From Salinicoccus halitifaciens (lineage in GTDB: Bacteria; Bacillota; Bacilli; Staphylococcales; Salinicoccaceae), in assembly GCF_021026095.1 (NCBI RefSeq), contig NZ_JAJNCU010000004.1:120015-184014 (forward strand): a stretch of DNA of 64,000 bases, in the 5' to 3' direction. Position 1 is the first letter of the stretch; every line of letters starts with the position of its first letter. Below, piece by piece: positions 24,669 through 33,939 of this stretch. The notes beneath the pieces were generated by a model, which was given only the letters and a program-made list of their open reading frames with translations, did not search any database and was not told where the DNA came from. Made by a program: the position numbers and the translations under genes.

Positions 24669-25274
24669 ATGAGAAGATTTTACCGGTTCTTCAACAGACT
24701 GCATTCCAAAATCAATGAGAACTTTCAGCTGCCGCTGTTCCTTTCTCTGGCACTGCTGACCCTCTATACCGTCATTACCGGATTTGCCGCTTACTTGATC
24801 AATTATGGCGTGATCGGCCAAGCCGGCGGATTTCTGACCGACAATTATCCCGTTGTGATTTTAAGAATGATCATTCTCCTTCTTTTCATCAATTTCAACA
24901 TCATCTATTTGTACCTCCTGGTGCGTTATTTTAAACAACGGAAGGTCCCGCTCCGTGTGATCTATTCGTATTATGCGGTCTTTGCGACATTCCTGTTTCT
25001 TTTATCCATCATCCTGTTCTTCGCCGTCCTGTTTTCCTATTACGTGATCGGCATGGGGACCGAGCATATCCTGCTCATCTTCGGACTTGCGATTCTGATT
25101 ATACTGACGGGTGCCAACCTGTACCCGGCCTACTTCCTCTTCCTTTCCCTGAAAGAGGAGCCGGTCGACGTCTTCTGGGCGATCATCCTCTGTATCATAG
25201 GCATCCACATATTCAGTTATGTGCTCTTCAACATTTGGAACAGAATCCATATCTTCCAATTATGGTTATTCTGA
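24669..25274 (+). CDS. Integral membrane protein, unknown function
   Basis: About 201 residues with five strongly hydrophobic segments (about 22-44, 60-85, 100-125, 130-155, 170-192) and a basic N-terminus. No family recognised. Start uncertain: ATG 24669, with GGTGAT before it, or ATG 24657 or 24663. Convergent with iadA and separated from it by a terminator hairpin. Confidence 0.6.
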   Translation: MRRFYRFFNRLHSKINENFQLPLFLSLALLTLYTVITGFAAYLINYGVIGQAGGFLTDNYPVVILRMIILLLFINFNIIYLYLLVRYFKQRKVPLRVIYSYYAVFATFLFLLSIILFFAVLFSYYVIGMGTEHILLIFGLAILIILTGANLYPAYFLFLSLKEEPVDVFWAIILCIIGIHIFSYVLFNIWNRIHIFQLWLF

Positions 25275-25297
25275 CGGCCGCAAGGGCCGTTTTTTTA
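25274..25297 (+). terminator. Terminator of the membrane protein gene
   Basis: ACGGCC and GGCCGT arms with a short loop followed by seven T. The tail leftward is AAAAAA-complementary, so it may also serve iadA. Confidence 0.75.
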
Positions 25298-26443
25298 TTC
25301 GAAAGTCCCTTTTACAAGCGTTTTGCCGTACTGCCTGAGCACTTTCCCTTTCGCGATGACCGTATCCAGCTTGAAGCCTTCATCGAAAAGCAGGAGATCT
25401 GCATGCATACCTTCCGCGATGCGGCCTTTTTCATGGAGCTGCAGCACCGCTGCGGTGTTTTGGGTGACGGTGCTGAGCGCCTCCCCTGTGGAGAGGACCC
25501 CGCTGTCATGGAGTGCCTTTACGCTGTCGGTGAGGGTCTTTAGGGTTGCCACTTCGAGCCCCTGAAGATTCCCTGCCGCATCGAACACCGGCAGGCTGCC
25601 GTTGCCGTCGGAGGACAGTGTGAGTCGTTCCATATCGCCGCCGGCAGCCTTGAATTTTTCCACATCAGCAATGATATCCTCCCCGGCGGTCATATCCACA
25701 TACGCACCGAGCTTCGTCAGCCCGGCCGCTTCTTCGATCAGATCATCCGTCCGGTTGACATGCGTCGGATAGATGTTATGCGCCGGCAGGTCATAGTCCT
25801 CGATCAGTGCCTTCAGCTGGCTGAGCCCTGCCCTGCCGCCGCCTGTATGGAAATGGGTCACCCCCGCCTTTCCGGCCGTCATGCCGCCCACCCGTGTTTC
25901 GGCCACGATTTTTGCGAGCTCCATCGTCGTGGGCTGGCTCGAGCGGTGGTCGGAAATCGCAATTTCCGCTGTACCGATCACTGTATCTATTAAATAAAGG
26001 TCGCGCTCCAGCGTCCCGGTAATCGTCGGCGGCGGAACCTGGTAATTCCCTGTATACATCAGGGCGGTGATGCCTTCTGCCGTCAGCGCCTTCGACTTGG
26101 CGTAGAGCGCCTCAAGCGACCGGCTCGTCTTGTCCGTGCCGATGAGGCCGACAGCCGTGGTGATGCCGGCATCGATGAACTGTCCGATATGCGTTTCCGG
26201 GGTGCGGGTGTGGTAGCCGCCTTCCCCGCCGCCGCCGATCAGGTGGACATGGGGATCGATGATGCCCGGTGTGAGCATCTTCCCTTCCCCCGTTATGATA
26301 TTGACCGGGATATCCAGCGCCAGGTACTTCTCGATGTCGGTCTCCTTTTCAATGAGGGCGATCCGTCCGCCGATGATCACCACGTCATTTATGCCTGAGT
26401 ATACGGGTGCGAACACATCGACACCGGTGATGATGGTGATCAT
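25295..26443 (-). CDS. iadA: Isoaspartyl (beta-aspartyl) dipeptidase
   Basis: 382 residues, M38 amidohydrolase-superfamily TIM barrel. Metal ligands His65 and His67 in DPHVHLIGGGGEGG; further IadA motifs are YTGNYQVPPPT, ISDHRSSQPT and LSSDGNGS with the catalytic Asp. It hydrolyses beta-aspartyl dipeptides from damaged proteins. Its ATG overlaps the stop of the S9 peptidase gene (ATGA), so the two peptidases are co-translated, suggesting a peptide-salvage operon. Confidence 0.9.
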   Translation of the reverse strand: MITIITGVDVFAPVYSGINDVVIIGGRIALIEKETDIEKYLALDIPVNIITGEGKMLTPGIIDPHVHLIGGGGEGGYHTRTPETHIGQFIDAGITTAVGLIGTDKTSRSLEALYAKSKALTAEGITALMYTGNYQVPPPTITGTLERDLYLIDTVIGTAEIAISDHRSSQPTTMELAKIVAETRVGGMTAGKAGVTHFHTGGGRAGLSQLKALIEDYDLPAHNIYPTHVNRTDDLIEEAAGLTKLGAYVDMTAGEDIIADVEKFKAAGGDMERLTLSSDGNGSLPVFDAAGNLQGLEVATLKTLTDSVKALHDSGVLSTGEALSTVTQNTAAVLQLHEKGRIAEGMHADLLLFDEGFKLDTVIAKGKVLRQYGKTLVKGTFE

Positions 26444-28419
26444 GACACATCATGCTCCAGATATTCATCGAACCATGAAGTCAGATGTTTGAGCCTTTCG
26501 ACCCTGAGGTTCGGTTTGCCTGTACGCGACAGGTTATGGTCTGCAGCCGGAAAGCGGACGAAAGTCGTATCTTTCTTTTTATATTTCAATGCGATGAACA
26601 GCTGCTCCGCCTGTTCCACCGGACAGCGGTAATCATTCTCACTGTGCAGTATCAAGAGCGGTGTTTCAATATCATCCACATACTTGATCGGTGAATGGTG
26701 CCACATCGTCTCAATATCGTTGAAATCGGCTTTGATCTGCCAGTCACTGAAATAATAGCCGATGTCGGAAACACCCCTGAAGCTCACCCAGTTGGAGATG
26801 CTGCGCTGCGTGACCGCCGCTTTGAAGCGGTTCGTATGGCCGACGATCCAGTTCGTCATGAAGCCGCCGTATGAACCGCCGGTCACACCGAGGTTGTCCT
26901 GGTCGATCCACTCATATTTTCCGGTGATGTGATCCACACCCGCCATGATGTCTTTGTAATCCCCGTTGCCGTAATCACCCCTCACGGCATCGACGAACGA
27001 CTGGGAGTAGCTGTGGGAGCCGCGCGGATTCACATACAGCACCGCATAGCCTTTAGCGGCGAACACCTGCATCTCATGGAAGAAGGTGTTCGCATAAAAT
27101 GCATGCGGTCCGCCGTGAATGTTGGTGACCATCGGATACTTCCGCCCTGCCTTGAAGCCTGCCGGCTTCATGAACCATCCATGGACTACCGTATCATCGA
27201 AGCTCTTATATTCCACCGCTTCAGGCTTCACAATCTCTGTTGCCTTGACATATGCCTCATTGACCGACGTCAGGGGCTCGAGCCCGGCCTCTTTCAAATC
27301 GTACCGGTACAGTTCGCCGGGATGCTCCGGCCTTGAAATCGCAAGATATGCATAGTTTTCATCCGCGTCTATCCCATGTATATGATGGGCGTCCCGGAGC
27401 AGCGGCGAAAGCCCGCCTTCCAGGTCCCCCCGGTAAAGGTTGACACTCCCCATTTCCGAAACAAGGAAGAGGAATTCTGTTTCCGAAATCCAGGCCGTCG
27501 GATTCATTACGGTCGACTGCTGGGTGTCATGCGCCACATAGTCACCGACCGGCTTATCCAGCCGTGCTGTGAGCTCAGACCATTTCCCGTCTTCCACATC
27601 ATAAAGGGCGATATGTGCATGCGTCGCATTTTCGAATTCCCGCCCGATATGTGTGATCAGCAGATGCGCTTCATCCGGGCTGACATCCACTTTAACGATG
27701 TACCCTTCATCTTTTGCGATTTCTTCACTTTCCCCGCCGTTGCTTTTAATGTACAGTTTTTCGGAGAAATTGAAGTCCCTGTCCTCGCTTTCATCCGATG
27801 AATAGATGATCGTCCCGCTTGCCATCACGGCATGCAGCGTGAAGTTCGCCTCACCCGACAGGATAGTTTCTTCTTCTCTTGTCTTCAAATCCACTGACTT
27901 CACCGCCTGGTACTTCTCCTTGACGAGCCCGATGCTGTCGGCTTTATATTTCATGCGGTTGATGACGACGGGCTCAGGGAACTTCTCTTTATCCTTCTCC
28001 GCTTCAGCTTCCGCCATCTCTTTTTCCGTTTCCGGCACATTCGAGACATGGTAGAAGATCCTGCTGCCGTCACTAGAAAACAGTGCACTCGCCACCCCTT
28101 CTTTTTCCGCCGTGAGCTGCTCCCTTTCACCGCCGTCCAGTCTGATCAGGAACACCTGCGGCTTGTCATGTTCGCCTTTGGCGATGAACATTGTCTCCGT
28201 CCCCTCCGGAGAATGCCTCACGTTCGAGATGCGCTCCTTTTTATAGCTCAATTGGCGGCTGCCGGAATCGTCATGCTTATAAAGGTTCGTCACGTAAATG
28301 TTCTCTTCCTCATCCAGATGGGTCACTGAATATGTAACTGCGTTCCTACCCGGCACCGCTACAGGTGAAGCCACCGATTTGATATTGAATATATCTTGGA
28401 TATCCACTTTTTTCGACAC
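26440..28419 (-). CDS. S9-family prolyl oligopeptidase-type peptidase (acylaminoacyl/dipeptidyl peptidase, YuxL-like)
   Basis: 659 residues: N-terminal beta-propeller (about 1-410) and C-terminal alpha/beta-hydrolase domain with Ser516 in GGSYGGF, Asp596 in HSENDYRCP and His628 in AADHNL. No signal peptide, hence cytoplasmic. It cuts short peptides from their N-terminus. A GGGG-rich ribosome binding site precedes ATG 28419. First gene of a two-gene operon with iadA. Confidence 0.9.
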   Translation of the reverse strand: MSKKVDIQDIFNIKSVASPVAVPGRNAVTYSVTHLDEEENIYVTNLYKHDDSGSRQLSYKKERISNVRHSPEGTETMFIAKGEHDKPQVFLIRLDGGEREQLTAEKEGVASALFSSDGSRIFYHVSNVPETEKEMAEAEAEKDKEKFPEPVVINRMKYKADSIGLVKEKYQAVKSVDLKTREEETILSGEANFTLHAVMASGTIIYSSDESEDRDFNFSEKLYIKSNGGESEEIAKDEGYIVKVDVSPDEAHLLITHIGREFENATHAHIALYDVEDGKWSELTARLDKPVGDYVAHDTQQSTVMNPTAWISETEFLFLVSEMGSVNLYRGDLEGGLSPLLRDAHHIHGIDADENYAYLAISRPEHPGELYRYDLKEAGLEPLTSVNEAYVKATEIVKPEAVEYKSFDDTVVHGWFMKPAGFKAGRKYPMVTNIHGGPHAFYANTFFHEMQVFAAKGYAVLYVNPRGSHSYSQSFVDAVRGDYGNGDYKDIMAGVDHITGKYEWIDQDNLGVTGGSYGGFMTNWIVGHTNRFKAAVTQRSISNWVSFRGVSDIGYYFSDWQIKADFNDIETMWHHSPIKYVDDIETPLLILHSENDYRCPVEQAEQLFIALKYKKKDTTFVRFPAADHNLSRTGKPNLRVERLKHLTSWFDEYLEHDVS

Positions 28420-28487
28420 AAAAAATCCCCCTTATCAGTTTCCTACATTTTAACACTAATAAAGGGGCGGTTTGAATTGAAAGGTAT

Positions 28488-29453
28488 TTAATTTTCCAGA
28501 CATTCGGACAATTCCGTCATGCCCTGGGTGATCCTCGGGCCGGGCCGCGTCAGGATGTCCGGATCGACCGCACACTGCCGGTCCTCCGATTGTATCGACA
28601 GATTATCAACGCCGCGGAAATTCTCCACTTCTTTGCTCAATTGCTCCGCGTCGGCACCGCTCGCGGAAATGATGTAGTCCGGGTTCCTGTCCAGTATCTC
28701 CTCATAACTCACACTGACGAACCCTTCCAGGTCTTTAAATATATTTTCAGCACCGGCTTTTTCGATTACGTCATGGAGGAATGTCCCCCGCCCCGTCGTA
28801 TACATTTCAGGGCCGCTGCTCACCTGCAGGAAGACGGTTCCGCGGTCCGGCGCCGCTTCCATGACCGCAGCAAGGTCTGCTTCGAATGCCGCTGCGGCCT
28901 CGCTCGCTTCATCAGGCGCGCCGAGAAATCCACCGGCCGCCATCATCGTTTCCGGAATCTCATCGACAGTTTCCACCTCTTCCAGGAAGATGACTTCCGC
29001 CCCGGTCGCTGCTGCCGCGTCTTCCAGCACACCGCCGTGGACGGCATATGAAGATTCATGGGACAGAATATGCGTGGGTTCCAGTGCCATCAGCTGTTCA
29101 ACATCGAATTCGAATGCGTCGAGCCGTTCGACATCCGGATCATTCACCAGGTCTTCAGGGTATGTATCCACGGTGGTGATTCCGACGATTTCCTCTTCCA
29201 GCCCGAGGGCGGCAATTATCTCGGTGTTGCTCGGGATCAATGAGACGATCCGCCTTTCAGGAGTAGAAAAAGACTCTGAGCTGTTCAGCTCAGAGCCTCG
29301 GTCACTGCTTAAATTCGAATCTGAAGATGTCGGTTCCTGCTGTTCGGAGAAATCATTCTGCTGTTGCTGCTGTTGCTGCATCATCATCATGCCGCAGCCT
29401 GATAAATTCATGACCAGGAAAAGCATGACGACTGTTTTGACGACCTTCCTCAT
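28488..29453 (-). CDS. BtuF/FhuD-like substrate-binding lipoprotein
   Basis: 321 residues: signal peptide with lipobox LSGC (Cys20), then an MMMM-QQQQQQQ tract and a Ser-rich linker to about residue 64, then a periplasmic-binding-protein fold (RIVSLIPSNTEIIAALGLEEEIVGIT) of the cobalamin/siderophore class. It would bind a metal chelate at the outer face of the membrane. No permease or ATPase gene is adjacent, so it must share an ABC transporter encoded elsewhere or act alone. It lies 16 bases after argS, an arrangement I also associate with staphylococci. Confidence 0.82.
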   Translation of the reverse strand: MRKVVKTVVMLFLVMNLSGCGMMMMQQQQQQQNDFSEQQEPTSSDSNLSSDRGSELNSSESFSTPERRIVSLIPSNTEIIAALGLEEEIVGITTVDTYPEDLVNDPDVERLDAFEFDVEQLMALEPTHILSHESSYAVHGGVLEDAAAATGAEVIFLEEVETVDEIPETMMAAGGFLGAPDEASEAAAAFEADLAAVMEAAPDRGTVFLQVSSGPEMYTTGRGTFLHDVIEKAGAENIFKDLEGFVSVSYEEILDRNPDYIISASGADAEQLSKEVENFRGVDNLSIQSEDRQCAVDPDILTRPGPRITQGMTELSECLEN

Positions 29454-29469
29454 AAGAACGCTCCTTCAA

Positions 29470-31116
29470 TCACATTTTTTCCGGCGCGGATACGCCCACA
29501 AGATTCAGCGCATTCTCAAGCGTCTGTCTGACCGCTTCTATCATCAATAAATACGCACCCGTTTTATCATCGTCCTCACCGAGCACTTTTTCAGCATTAT
29601 AAAACTTGTGGAAAGTGCTGGCAAGCTCCTGGATGTAAGTCGTGACCCTGTGGGTGGCGCGGTGCTCCGCCGCACCTTTGATGATGTTCGGGAATGCCGC
29701 CATCTTCTTGATGAGATCAAGTGCCTGTTCGTTTTCTATGATGGAAACGTCCGCATCTCCGGTAACTTCATGCCCCTTCTCTTCCGCCTGTCTTAAAATG
29801 CTGCAGATTCTCGCATGGGCATATTGTGCGTAGTAGACCGGGTTATCATTGGATTCCGATTTTGCCAGATCCATATCAAAATCAAGGTGTGAATCGGAAC
29901 TCCTCATCGCGAGGAAATAACGGCATGCATCGACACCGATCGTATCGATCAATTCCCGCAGCGTGACCGCTTTGCCGGTACGCTTGCTCATCTTGACTTC
30001 CTCACCGTTCTCTATCAACCGTACCATCTGCATGATCTTTATTTCAAGCATTTCGGGATCTTTGCCCAGCGCACCGAGCGATCCTTTCAGACGGTTGATG
30101 TAGCCGTGGTGGTCCGCCCCGAAAATGTTGATCAGCTTGTCATAGCCCCGTTCCACCTTATCGTAATGGTAGGCGACGTCCGGCATGAGGTATGTGTATG
30201 TGCCGTCGCTTTTCCGCAGCACCCGGTCCTTGTCGTCGCCGAAGTCGGTTGTACGCAGCCATAGTGCACCTTCGGCCTCATACGTATAGCCGTTCCCCGT
30301 CATCACTTCAAGGGCCGCTTCGACTTCCTTGTTCTCATACAATGAAGTTTCACTGAACCAGTTGTCGAAATGGACATTGAAGTCAGCCAGGTCCTTCCTC
30401 AGCTTCTCCATCTCGTAGTCCACGCCGAGTTTCCTGAACATCTGTATGCGGTCCTCTTTCGTCGTCTCGATCAGTTCCGGGTTTTCCTCGGCAAGCTTTT
30501 CGCCGATCGCTTTGATGTCCTTACCCATGTAGCCGTCTGCCGGCATGATGAGTTCCTGCCCAAGCGCCTCAAGGTAGCGCGCATCGATGGACAGTGCGAG
30601 ATTGTCGATCTGGTTGCCTGCATCATTGATGTAATATTCACGTTCCACATCATATCCTGCGAAATCCAGTATATTGGACAGCGTGTCGCCGACACTCGCA
30701 TTCCTCGCATGCCCGATATGCAGGTCGCCCGTCGGGTTTGCACTGACGAATTCCACGAGCACCTTCTGTTTTTCATCAGGGTTCGAACGGCCGTATGCTT
30801 CGCCGAGCTCCAGCACCTGCGGGACGATCTGCGTCACCGACGATTCGTCCATATAGAAATTTATGAAGCCCGGTCCGGCGATATCCACCGACTTCACATT
30901 TGCTGCGGAGTGGTCCAGATTTTCAACGATGGCGGAAGCGATGTCCCGCGGGTTCTTCTTCGCCTGCTTTGTCAGCGTCATCGCAACATTCGACGAAAAA
31001 TCCCCATTTGCCTTATCTTTCGGGGTTTCTATTTTAATTTCAGGCACTTCATCCACAATCCCGGATTTCTGCACTGCATTTTTCAAGGCTTCCAATAAGC
31101 CGGCTTTTAAATTCAT
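29470..31116 (-). CDS. argS: Arginyl-tRNA synthetase
   Basis: 548 residues, class I synthetase. N-terminal Add-1 domain, HIGH motif in [15 protein letters not shown] near residue 130, KMSK motif in [13 protein letters not shown], and the C-terminal DALR anticodon-binding domain with [10 protein letters not shown]. It charges tRNA-Arg. ATG 31116 follows AGAGAGG and overlaps the stop of the YwiB-like gene by one base (TGATG), so translation is coupled. I see no T-box leader. Confidence 0.97.
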   Translation of the reverse strand: MNLKAGLLEALKNAVQKSGIVDEVPEIKIETPKDKANGDFSSNVAMTLTKQAKKNPRDIASAIVENLDHSAANVKSVDIAGPGFINFYMDESSVTQIVPQVLELGEAYGRSNPDEKQKVLVEFVSANPTGDLHIGHARNASVGDTLSNILDFAGYDVEREYYINDAGNQIDNLALSIDARYLEALGQELIMPADGYMGKDIKAIGEKLAEENPELIETTKEDRIQMFRKLGVDYEMEKLRKDLADFNVHFDNWFSETSLYENKEVEAALEVMTGNGYTYEAEGALWLRTTDFGDDKDRVLRKSDGTYTYLMPDVAYHYDKVERGYDKLINIFGADHHGYINRLKGSLGALGKDPEMLEIKIMQMVRLIENGEEVKMSKRTGKAVTLRELIDTIGVDACRYFLAMRSSDSHLDFDMDLAKSESNDNPVYYAQYAHARICSILRQAEEKGHEVTGDADVSIIENEQALDLIKKMAAFPNIIKGAAEHRATHRVTTYIQELASTFHKFYNAEKVLGEDDDKTGAYLLMIEAVRQTLENALNLVGVSAPEKM

Positions 31117-31517
31117 CAATAACCCTCTCTTTCCAATTCATAATGATAATTGCCCAGCAGCTGACCCTGCTCATATAGATCATATTCAATGATGACACGG
31201 TCGCTTTCAATGAGCAGCGCTTTCGTGTACAGCTTGAAATGATGGCGTCCCGCCGCTGATTCATAAAATGTATCCGTCATTTCGCCTTCGACGAAAGTGA
31301 ACTTCATGCTGACGATCCCGCTTCTCTGAATCTTAATGAAGTCATCGCCGATGCGCAGGACGACATCCAGCCGGTGACCTTCCATATCTTCCCGGTACTT
31401 CAAGTACCGGTCGCGTTTTTCAATTTCCGTAACTTCGATTTTCTGGACGAATGAGCGGTCTTCCCCGCCCACCCGGAAGTTCTGCGTGAGTAAAAATTTT
31501 GATGTTTCACCTTTCAT
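31116..31517 (-). CDS. YwiB-like protein, DUF1934 family
   Basis: 133 residues predicted as a small beta-barrel (calycin-like), matching the DUF1934/YwiB family regularly found directly upstream of argS in Bacillales. Recognisable stretches: [29 protein letters not shown] and GNYHYELE. Function unknown; the tight coupling with argS suggests shared control. GGTGATGAT precedes ATG 31517. Confidence 0.8.
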   Translation of the reverse strand: MKGETSKFLLTQNFRVGGEDRSFVQKIEVTEIEKRDRYLKYREDMEGHRLDVVLRIGDDFIKIQRSGIVSMKFTFVEGEMTDTFYESAAGRHHFKLYTKALLIESDRVIIEYDLYEQGQLLGNYHYELEREGY

Positions 31518-31575
31518 ATCATCACCTGCAAGTAAGGTAGATTATAACATATTCAGACATTAAAAAAATCGGTGA

Positions 31576-31604
31576 TAAAAAAAAGACAGGGTGTCCCCTG
31601 TCTT
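31576..31604 (-). terminator. Terminator after the ywhD-like gene
   Basis: On the minus strand AAGACAGGG, three bases, then CCCTGTCTT with an eight-T run: a strong intrinsic terminator closing the ywfO-ywhD unit. The remaining 185-base gap is AT-rich. Confidence 0.85.
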
Positions 31605-31702
31605 AATGTCCCAGTTATATTTTATATAACTATATAGTATTTTATAGTCGTTCAGGGAAATCTGCAACCTCCATTTATAAAAGACACAATTCAGACAAAG
31701 TT

Positions 31703-32227
31703 TCAGTCATCTTTCATTACTTCCTGCAATTCTTTGGAATTATTCCACATTTCCTCGTTATGGTTCTGAAGGAATTTCTTCAGGGAGCTTCTGCTTTCCT
31801 TGTCCATTCCATCGAGGATGATCTTGCCTTTCATGGATCGGTCCATCTGGTTCACATGCTCGTGCATCAGCTTGTATCCGCGCTTCTTCTCCTTATTGAT
31901 GGATTCATAGCATACGGTCAGGCCTTCATACACCGGCCCGTCCTTTGTGCGTTCGACGGTCACCCAGACCAGCCAGAACCGCCTCTCCCCCTCGCCTTTC
32001 GGTGCCTCGGGGTCAGTCACCCATTTGACGCGCCGTTCGACTTCGGCGCGCCCATGCAGGCCCCCGACATCTATGAACACTTCCTGGGTATCGATATCGA
32101 TGTAGACCGGCGCAACATTCTCCACACTGATCATGCCGAAGTTCTGGCCCTTGTGGCCGGTCAACGGGTCATCCTTGATTATATTGAACTGGAAGCCCGG
32201 CTTTTTTCCATTGGAATCATTTGACAT
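31703..32227 (-). CDS. ywhD: YwhD-family protein
   Basis: 174 residues matching the Bacillales YwhD family (GFQFNIIKDDPLTGHKGQ, HGRAEVERRVKWVTDP, MDRSMKGKIILDGMD). Soluble, function unknown. It starts 12 bases after the HD-domain gene and is probably co-transcribed with it. Length normal for the family. Confidence 0.82.
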   Translation of the reverse strand: MSNDSNGKKPGFQFNIIKDDPLTGHKGQNFGMISVENVAPVYIDIDTQEVFIDVGGLHGRAEVERRVKWVTDPEAPKGEGERRFWLVWVTVERTKDGPVYEGLTVCYESINKEKKRGYKLMHEHVNQMDRSMKGKIILDGMDKESRSSLKKFLQNHNEEMWNNSKELQEVMKDD

Positions 32228-32239
32228 TGTATCCTGCTC

Positions 32240-33544
32240 CTATGCTAATTGATTCAATATATTGATTATTTCACCTTTGATTTCAAGGTCTTCGATCGCT
32301 AATATCTTCTCTTTCGGATAGTATAATTTCGATTCCATACGGTGCACACCCGTGATGGAATTGATGATCGCCGACTGGCTGCTGATTTCCCTGAGCTCCC
32401 CGTTGTTCTTCTTGAGATGTATCGGCTTACGGTTGTTCTTTGCCCCCGGCCGGTCGTAATCATACGGCAGATCCGAGAACGAGTCGCTGAAAATATAGTA
32501 CTCCGGCTCGATGCCCGCCCTTCTGAACAGATCCTCAAGCTCGCTCTGGGTGATGAATGAACCGTCAAAAGGCAGATATTTGAACAGCTCACGGTTCACA
32601 AAACGGTTGGCGAGGTCCGAGAGTATGTCATCGTCTTCATTGATCCACTCCTGCAGATAGAAATTGACGACCATCTCATCCAGCCGCAGATAATCGTCTA
32701 CGGAGACATCCTCTTCGAAGAACGGTATGAAATATTTGGGCGCCTGTTTGAATTCATGCCCTTTTTCATGCAGATGCTTCGCCCGTTTCAAAGCGAGGTT
32801 CAAAAGCACCTCACCGCCCCTTGAGACGGGGTGGAAGTAGACCTGCCAGTACATCTGGTACCGGCTCATCAAATAATCCTCCACAGCATGCATCCCGCTC
32901 TCCTTGATGATGACCTCCTCTTTTGAAGGCCTCATCACACGCAGTATCCTCTCCATATCGAAACGACCGTAGCTGACGCCTGTATAATAGGAGTCCCTCT
33001 GCAGGTAATCCATCCGGTCCGCATCGATCTGGCTTGAAATCATGCTGATGACGAGCTTGTTTTCATGCGTCTGGTCGATCACCTGTGCGACTTCACGCGG
33101 GAAATCGGGACTCACACGCTTCAGGACTTTATTGACATCCGTGTCGCCCAGTATGATTTTGCGTGTATATTCCTCATGATCGGTATGGAATATCTTCTCG
33201 AAGCAATGGGAAAAAGGACCGTGCCCAAGGTCATGCAGGAGGGCGGATGCCAGCGCAAGCAGGCGGTATCCGCCCTGCCATTCCTCATGTTCCTTGAAAT
33301 TCTCGGTCATCCGCCTGACGATTTCATACACACCGAGTGAGTGGTTGAAGCGTGTATGTTCGGCAGAATGAAAAGCCAGATAAAGTGTCCCCAGCTGTTT
33401 AATCCTGCGGAGGCGCTGAAATTCCCGTGTTTTTATCAAATCCCAGATCAATTGATCGCGGACATGGACATACCGGTGCACCGGGTCCTTAAAGACTTTT
33501 TCTTCAGCCAGCTGCTTTTTTGCATACGGCACTTCTGTCAACAT
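32240..33544 (-). CDS. HD-domain phosphohydrolase (YwfO-like dNTP triphosphohydrolase family)
   Basis: 434 residues. The HD metal site is visible as HTRFNHSLGVYEIVRRM and LHDLGHGPFSHCFE, with IDADRMDYLQRDSYYTG further on, all typical of SAMHD1/dGTPase-like enzymes. YwfO-type proteins hydrolyse deoxynucleoside triphosphates, balancing DNA precursor pools. ATG 33544 follows AAGGAGGCAGACGATC. First gene of a two-gene operon with ywhD. Confidence 0.87.
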   Translation of the reverse strand: MLTEVPYAKKQLAEEKVFKDPVHRYVHVRDQLIWDLIKTREFQRLRRIKQLGTLYLAFHSAEHTRFNHSLGVYEIVRRMTENFKEHEEWQGGYRLLALASALLHDLGHGPFSHCFEKIFHTDHEEYTRKIILGDTDVNKVLKRVSPDFPREVAQVIDQTHENKLVISMISSQIDADRMDYLQRDSYYTGVSYGRFDMERILRVMRPSKEEVIIKESGMHAVEDYLMSRYQMYWQVYFHPVSRGGEVLLNLALKRAKHLHEKGHEFKQAPKYFIPFFEEDVSVDDYLRLDEMVVNFYLQEWINEDDDILSDLANRFVNRELFKYLPFDGSFITQSELEDLFRRAGIEPEYYIFSDSFSDLPYDYDRPGAKNNRKPIHLKKNNGELREISSQSAIINSITGVHRMESKLYYPKEKILAIEDLEIKGEIINILNQLA

Positions 33545-33634
33545 GATCGTCTGCCTCCTTCGCCTTCAGTTTCCATATTATCATAACTCTTCATATTAAG
33601 TGCAAATCCCGCGCCTCCGTCCGGTGCGCGGACG

Positions 33635-33669
33635 TAAAAATACGGCGGAGGCAGCACGCCTCCACCGTA
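33635..33669 (-). terminator. Terminator of the small charged protein gene
   Basis: Arms TACGGCGGAGGC and GCCTCCACCGTA (one mismatch) and a T-run leftward. Confidence 0.7.
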
Positions 33670-33678
33670 AACATTCCT

Positions 33679-33882
33679 TTATATACGCCGCTCGCGCTTT
33701 TCGTCCTTCTGTTCCTGGACGTCTTCCTCACGCTCGGCGTCTTCCTTTATCTCATCGCTCGGCGGCTGGTCCGGGGGCACCTGTTCCCTGACTTCATCCC
33801 CGTGCACCTTTTCCTTCTCCTCCAGTTCAGCTTCGTCTTCACGTGTCGTCATTCTTTTATTCTCATCATTCTTCTTATCCAT
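33679..33882 (-). CDS. Small highly charged hydrophilic protein
   Basis: 67 residues from ATG 33882, which has AAAAGGAGGCGCAATCAA before it. About two thirds of the residues are Glu, Asp, Lys or Arg; a QVPPDQPPSDE Pro-rich centre interrupts them. No hydrophobic core, so probably disordered, resembling stress- or desiccation-related hydrophilins in composition (inference only). It has its own terminator. Confidence 0.6.
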   Translation of the reverse strand: MDKKNDENKRMTTREDEAELEEKEKVHGDEVREQVPPDQPPSDEIKEDAEREEDVQEQKDEKRERRI

Positions 33883-33939
33883 TTGATTGCGCCTCCTTTT
33901 CCTTAATACTCCAATTCCCAAAATGCATAGGAGGCTAAA

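Noticed and set aside
31613-31631. AGTTATA/TATAACT palindrome in the gap after the ywhD terminator
   Set aside because: The surroundings are nearly pure A and T, where short palindromes arise by chance; no gene start lies at a suitable distance.
31117-31700. T-box leader for argS
   Set aside because: argS is translationally coupled to the upstream YwiB-like gene, and no T-box sequence or specifier stem is visible upstream of that gene.
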